22,805 nt of DNA from UBA11373 sp035291545 (GTDB lineage: Bacteria > Actinomycetota > Acidimicrobiia > Spongiisociales > UBA11373), in NCBI GenBank assembly GCA_035291545.1, contig DATDRW010000100.1:1-22805 (forward strand), read 5' to 3'. Shown here piece after piece: positions 19,954-22,805 of the stretch. The position numbers and the translations under genes were made by a program. Within the stretch, counting starts at the first letter, position 1. Every line of letters starts with the position of its first letter. The notes under the pieces were generated by a model. That model did not search any database. It saw only the letters and a list, made by a program, of their open reading frames with translations, and was not told where the DNA came from.

Positions 19954-19986
19954 TATGGTGGCAAGGCCGGGACTTCTCCCGGCCTT
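19954..19986 (+). promoter_or_regulatory. Palindrome next to a -10 box upstream of the desaturase
   Basis: AAGGCCGGG (19963-19971) and CCCGGCCTT (19978-19986) form a perfect 9-bp inverted repeat with the 6-nt spacer ACTTCT. TATGGT (19954-19959, TANNNT) lies just upstream, so the first arm spans the expected transcription start. The SD of the desaturase (GAGGGGG, 19992-19998) follows within 12 nt. The position suits a repressor operator at the start site or an RNA hairpin controlling translation. Confidence 0.5.
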
Positions 19987-20003
19987 CACACGAGGGGGAT
20001 CCG

Positions 20004-20906
20004 GTGTCCAGGGAGCAAGACCTCGAGTTCGTCGTCGCCGTCGAACCCGTCGTCGAGCGCCTGATGGCGGAGCACCGGGAGCGTCGCCAGCACTGGTACG
20101 CCCACGAATTCGTTCCGTGGGAACAGGGCCGCAGCTACCGCGATGAGCCCTGGGACGAGTCGCAGGCGAGCCTCTCGCCGGAGGTGCGCACCTCGCTGGT
20201 GCTCAACCTGCTCACCGAGGACAACCTGCCCTACTACCACGCCGAGATCGCCTCGCACATGCCGGAGGAATCTGCGCTGGAGCGGTGGACCCACCTGTGG
20301 ACGGCCGAGGAGGGCCAGCATTCGATCGCGCTGCGCTCATACCTACTCACCTCGCGCAACTGCGATCCGCGTGCACTCGAGGACGACCGCCTGCGCACGA
20401 TGGAGGCCGGGCATCACACGGGTCGATCCGACCTCGCCGCGTTGTTCGTCTACACCTCGGCGCAGGAACTCGCCACCCGGGTGAGTCATCGCAACGCCGG
20501 AAAACTCGCCGACGACCCGGTGGCCTACGAGATCATGGCGCGAATCGCCGCCGACGAGAACCACCACTTCCTCTTCTACCGGGGGGTGGCTGCGGCACTC
20601 CTCGAGCAGGAGCCGGAGACCATGCTCGAAGCGATGCATCGGGTGTTCACCAACTTCGCCATGCCGGGCACGTCGATCCCGGGATTCGTGAGACGGGCCG
20701 TCGACATGGCCCGCGCCGGCGTCTACAACCTCCGGATCCACCACGACCGGGTATTGCTGCCGCTGATCCGTGATTGGGGGATCGAGAACCTCACCGGGCT
20801 GACGTCGCGCGCCCGGGAACTGCAGCAGAAGGTCATGGAGATCCCCGCGGCAGTGATGCACAAGGCCGAGGTCTTCGAACGCCGGATGGGGATGTCCCCC
20901 GCCTGA
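20004..20906 (+). CDS. Acyl-ACP desaturase (ferritin-like diiron fatty acid desaturase)
   Basis: A 300-aa soluble diiron protein of the FA_desaturase_2 type, which introduces a double bond into acyl chains using O2 and ferredoxin-derived electrons. The iron ligands appear in order: E72 (LTEDNLPYYHAEI), E103-x-x-H106 (TAEEGQHSIAL), E155 (YTSAQELATRVSH) and E185-x-x-H188 (ADENHHFLFYRG). These four helical motifs define the family, whose mycobacterial members are DesA1 and DesA2. The GTG start 20004 is chosen because GAGGGGG lies 5 nt upstream and the conserved helix begins at once; upstream in-frame codons would add about 90 residues without family character. A palindrome in the leader hints at regulation. 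It is convergent with hemolysin III. Confidence 0.9.
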   Translation: MSREQDLEFVVAVEPVVERLMAEHRERRQHWYAHEFVPWEQGRSYRDEPWDESQASLSPEVRTSLVLNLLTEDNLPYYHAEIASHMPEESALERWTHLWTAEEGQHSIALRSYLLTSRNCDPRALEDDRLRTMEAGHHTGRSDLAALFVYTSAQELATRVSHRNAGKLADDPVAYEIMARIAADENHHFLFYRGVAAALLEQEPETMLEAMHRVFTNFAMPGTSIPGFVRRAVDMARAGVYNLRIHHDRVLLPLIRDWGIENLTGLTSRARELQQKVMEIPAAVMHKAEVFERRMGMSPA

Positions 20907-20949
20907 GCGGACCTGAGCGGAACCGCCCGGGACGTTGCGTGTCGGGGCC

Positions 20950-21621
20950 CTACATGCCGTAGCGAGCGACGTAGCCGGCGATGGCGGCGAAGTGCACCGC
21001 GGCCGCGACCACCACCAGGACGTGGAACGCCTCGTGGTAGGAGAACACCCGGGGCCACAACCGGGGTCGCCCCGTGACCAGGAACAACATCCCGATGGTG
21101 TAGCACACCCCCCCGATTCCCATGAGCACCAGCGGCTCGCCCGGCAGGCGGTGGGAGAGCGGCCACAGCAGGAACAACGCCAGCCAACCCTGGGTGGTGG
21201 CGAGCGCCACCGATGCCCAGTGCTTCGGATTCCGGGAGAGCGCCTTGTGGATCGCGCCGAAGGCGACGATGCCCCACTGCACCACGAGGGTTCCCCACCG
21301 CATCCATCCGTCGAGCACGATGGCGGCGATCGGGGTGAAGGTTCCGGCGATCAGGACGTAGATCATGGTGTGGTCGAGTTTCTGCATCCGCCTCTTCCAC
21401 ACCCCCTGCCACGGGATCGAGTGGTACAGCGAGCTCGTGGTGAACAACGCCACCAGGCTGAGTCCGAAGGCGAGCAGGGAGAGCCGGCGGCCGGTACTGC
21501 CGGGGGTGAGGGTCAGCAGCAGAATCGCCCCCACGAGCGAGAGCAACGCGGCCGATCCGTGGAGGATCCCCCGGACGGGGTTGGTCATTTTGCCGAGTCG
21601 GATCCGCTCGGGGGAGTCCAT
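20950..21621 (-). CDS. Hemolysin III / PAQR family membrane protein
   Basis: A 223-aa protein with seven hydrophobic helices, as in the YqfA/hemolysin III branch of the PAQR family. Conserved metal-site motifs are present: SSLYHS (S63, H67), KLDHTMIYVLIAGTFTP (D83) and FSYHEAFHVLVVVAAAVHF (H196, H200). The metal site and membrane position suggest hydrolase activity on a membrane lipid or amide, but the bacterial role is not settled; cytolysis is recorded for few members. ATG 21621 is preferred over GTG 21630 because TACCGT lies 7 nt before it and would overlap the longer start. It starts 36 nt downstream of the moaA stop. Confidence 0.92.
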   Translation of the reverse strand: MDSPERIRLGKMTNPVRGILHGSAALLSLVGAILLLTLTPGSTGRRLSLLAFGLSLVALFTTSSLYHSIPWQGVWKRRMQKLDHTMIYVLIAGTFTPIAAIVLDGWMRWGTLVVQWGIVAFGAIHKALSRNPKHWASVALATTQGWLALFLLWPLSHRLPGEPLVLMGIGGVCYTIGMLFLVTGRPRLWPRVFSYHEAFHVLVVVAAAVHFAAIAGYVARYGM

Positions 21622-21628
21622 CGGCGGC

Positions 21629-21634
21629 ACGGTA
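21629..21634 (-). promoter_or_regulatory. Leaderless-type -10 box of the hemolysin III gene
   Basis: On the minus strand, TACCGT is followed by a 7-nt spacer (GCCGCCG) and ATG 21621, with no SD. The gene therefore has its own promoter although it follows moaA closely. Confidence 0.55.
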
Positions 21635-21657
21635 CTCCATGGACACCGCTAGGTGCG

Positions 21658-22665
21658 TCACCCCCCGATGTAAGACATCTCGACCTTCTGCCATCCGGCG
21701 GTCGCCTCGGAACGAATCTCCGAGTACCGATCGGTGCGGGCCGTCCACACCGCCCGCAAGGCGGAGTCGAGGTCGTCATCGGAGGCGCCTCCCCGCAGGA
21801 GGGCGCGCAGGTCGTGTCCGCCGGTGGCGAACAGGCAGGTGTACAGCTTCCCCTCGGCGGACAACCGAGCCCGGGTGCATCCTCCGCAGAATGGGCGGGT
21901 GACCGAGGCGATCACACCGATCTCCCCGGTGCCGTCGCGGTACCGATACCGGTTGGCGACCTCGCCGGGGTAATTGGGGGCGATCGGTTCGAGCGGGAAG
22001 CGCCGCGAGACGGCCGCCACGATCTCGGCGGCCGGCACGACGTCGTCGAGCCGCCACCCGTTGCTGTGGCCGACGTCCATGTACTCGATGAAGCGCACGA
22101 TGTGGCCGCTGCCCTTGAAGTGCGCCGCCATGTCGACCACGCCCCCGTCGTTGATGCCCCGTTTGACCACGACGTTCACCTTGATCGGCCCGAGCCCGGC
22201 GGCCGCGGCCGCGTCGATACCCTCGAGCACCCGGGCCACCGGGAACCCGACGTCGTTCATCGCCATGAAGGTCGCATCGTCGAGCGAGTCGAGGCTCACC
22301 GTGGCCCGGTGCAGTCCGGCGGCGGCGAGGGCGGCGGCGTCGCGGGCGAGCAGGGATCCGTTGGTGGTGATGGTGAGATCGGTGACGCCCTCGACGGCCG
22401 CCAGCATGGAGACGAGGTCCGGCAGGCCCTTGCGCAGCAGCGGCTCGCCGCCGGTGAGGCGGACCTTGGACACGCCGAGCCTCGCCGCGACCTGCGTCAG
22501 GCGAGCGATCTCTTCGAAGGTGAGGAGCAGGTCCCTGGCCAGGAACTCGTATTCGCGGCCGAAGACCTCCTTGGGCATGCAGTAGGTGCAGCGAAAGTTG
22601 CAGCGGTCGGTGACCGAGATCCGCAGATCGCGGAGCGGGCGCCCCAGGGTGTCGTTGGGTCGCAC
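21658..22665 (-). CDS. moaA: GTP 3',8-cyclase (molybdenum cofactor biosynthesis)
   Basis: A 335-aa radical SAM enzyme that converts GTP to 3',8-cyclo-7,8-dihydro-GTP, the first step of molybdopterin synthesis. The N-terminal SAM cluster motif is CNFRCTYC (C22, C26, C29), followed by VRLTGGEPLLRKG and TNGSLLAR. The second cluster motif near the C-terminus is C-x2-C-x13-C (FCGGCTRARLSAEGKLYTC). The C-terminus ends in GG (SYIGG), the double glycine needed for activity. Length is normal. The GTG start 22665 lies 1 nt after the stop of the upstream gene, with GGGGA about 5 nt before it, so coupling is possible. MoaC and other moa genes are not in the window. Confidence 0.96.
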   Translation of the reverse strand: MRPNDTLGRPLRDLRISVTDRCNFRCTYCMPKEVFGREYEFLARDLLLTFEEIARLTQVAARLGVSKVRLTGGEPLLRKGLPDLVSMLAAVEGVTDLTITTNGSLLARDAAALAAAGLHRATVSLDSLDDATFMAMNDVGFPVARVLEGIDAAAAAGLGPIKVNVVVKRGINDGGVVDMAAHFKGSGHIVRFIEYMDVGHSNGWRLDDVVPAAEIVAAVSRRFPLEPIAPNYPGEVANRYRYRDGTGEIGVIASVTRPFCGGCTRARLSAEGKLYTCLFATGGHDLRALLRGGASDDDLDSALRAVWTARTDRYSEIRSEATAGWQKVEMSYIGG

Positions 22666-22666
22666 C

Positions 22667-22805
22667 TCAGTCCCCGTGATACCGGAAACGCGACACAAAG
22701 GCCCCGGATTCGTCGACGAGGATGGCGGTGTCGCCCGTGTTGTTCCACACGGAACCGGGCTCACACCAGTAGAGCTCCTCGATGGTGTCCGCGCCGCAGC
22801 CGGAG
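22667..22805 (-). CDS. C-terminal end of a probable lamin-tail-domain secreted protein (partial)
   Basis: The last 45 residues are visible, ending at TGA 22669-22667. The segment LYWCEPGSVWNNTGDTAILV, then DESGAFVSRFRYHG, matches the end of bacterial lamin tail domains ('VWNNxGDTAxLxDxxGxxVdxxxY'), including the Cys pair (GCG... and WCEPG). Such domains sit in secreted or surface proteins, often beside nucleases or phosphatases. The rest lies beyond the window. It ends 1 nt before the moaA start. Confidence 0.6.
   Translation of the reverse strand, partial: SGCGADTIEELYWCEPGSVWNNTGDTAILVDESGAFVSRFRYHGD

Noticed and set aside
19731..20003. An N-terminal extension of the desaturase to 19731
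   Set aside because: The extra 91 residues are low in family character, overlap the divergent lipoprotein signal region, and a good SD sits just before GTG 20004.

Overview
The window is high-GC chromosomal DNA, most likely from an actinobacterium, and an Acidimicrobiia-like lineage would fit. The reasons are: a glutamyl-tRNA synthetase gene followed directly by tRNA-Gln and tRNA-Glu; a CofC/FbiD guanylyltransferase of coenzyme F420 synthesis; a VanW protein with paired cysteines and a PASTA tail; Thr-rich lipoprotein stalks; and many genes with no ribosome-binding site that begin 6-8 nt after a TANNNT -10 box. Class-level placement is inference. The gene layout is compact, with tail-to-tail gene pairs that overlap by 4 nt or are separated by 7 nt.

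Layout. 1-313: the end of gltX, then two tRNA genes. 391-2869 (minus): fbiD, a saccharopine-dehydrogenase-like gene and a short-chain dehydrogenase. 2907-4648 (plus): pyruvate kinase and a small Nfu-N-like protein. pyk and fbiD diverge from a 37-bp gap, and both products use phosphoenolpyruvate. 4645-6678 (minus): VanW/PASTA membrane protein. 6767-7555 (plus): a stand-alone RecB/Cas4-type nuclease with an Fe-S cysteine set. 7563-9600 (minus): an HD-GYP phosphohydrolase preceded by a 14-codon upstream ORF, and a protein with a PD-(D/E)XK-like core. 9684-12367 (plus): two translationally coupled dynamin/YfjP-like GTPases. 12364-13284 (minus) and 13336-13953 (plus): a diacylglycerol-kinase-family lipid kinase and a phosphoribosyltransferase, divergent from leaderless-type promoters. 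14261-15037: a lipoprotein on a Thr/Pro stalk. 15038-15340: a non-coding stretch rich in GC repeats. 15341-15490: a 49-aa cysteine-containing ORF with a perfect 15-bp inverted repeat inside it. 15540-18510: an Atg22/UMF1-type MFS transporter and 1-pyrroline-5-carboxylate dehydrogenase. 18495-18711: a truncated YdeI/OmpD-associated remnant ending in a 19-bp inverted-repeat element. 18766-19779 (minus): a second lipoprotein. 20004-20906 (plus): acyl-ACP desaturase with a palindrome in its leader. 20950-22805 (minus): hemolysin III, moaA and the end of a lamin-tail-like secreted protein.

Most genes are housekeeping or conserved actinobacterial genes, and I see no phage, transposase, CRISPR array or recognisable defence island. 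The points most worth following are the consistent leaderless promoter grammar, the 49-aa ORF with its hairpin, the inverted-repeat element that appears to truncate a gene, the upstream ORF at the HD-GYP gene, the operator-like palindrome ahead of the desaturase, and the arrangement of nuclease-like and GTPase genes. All functional calls come from reading motifs by eye. No database search was run.
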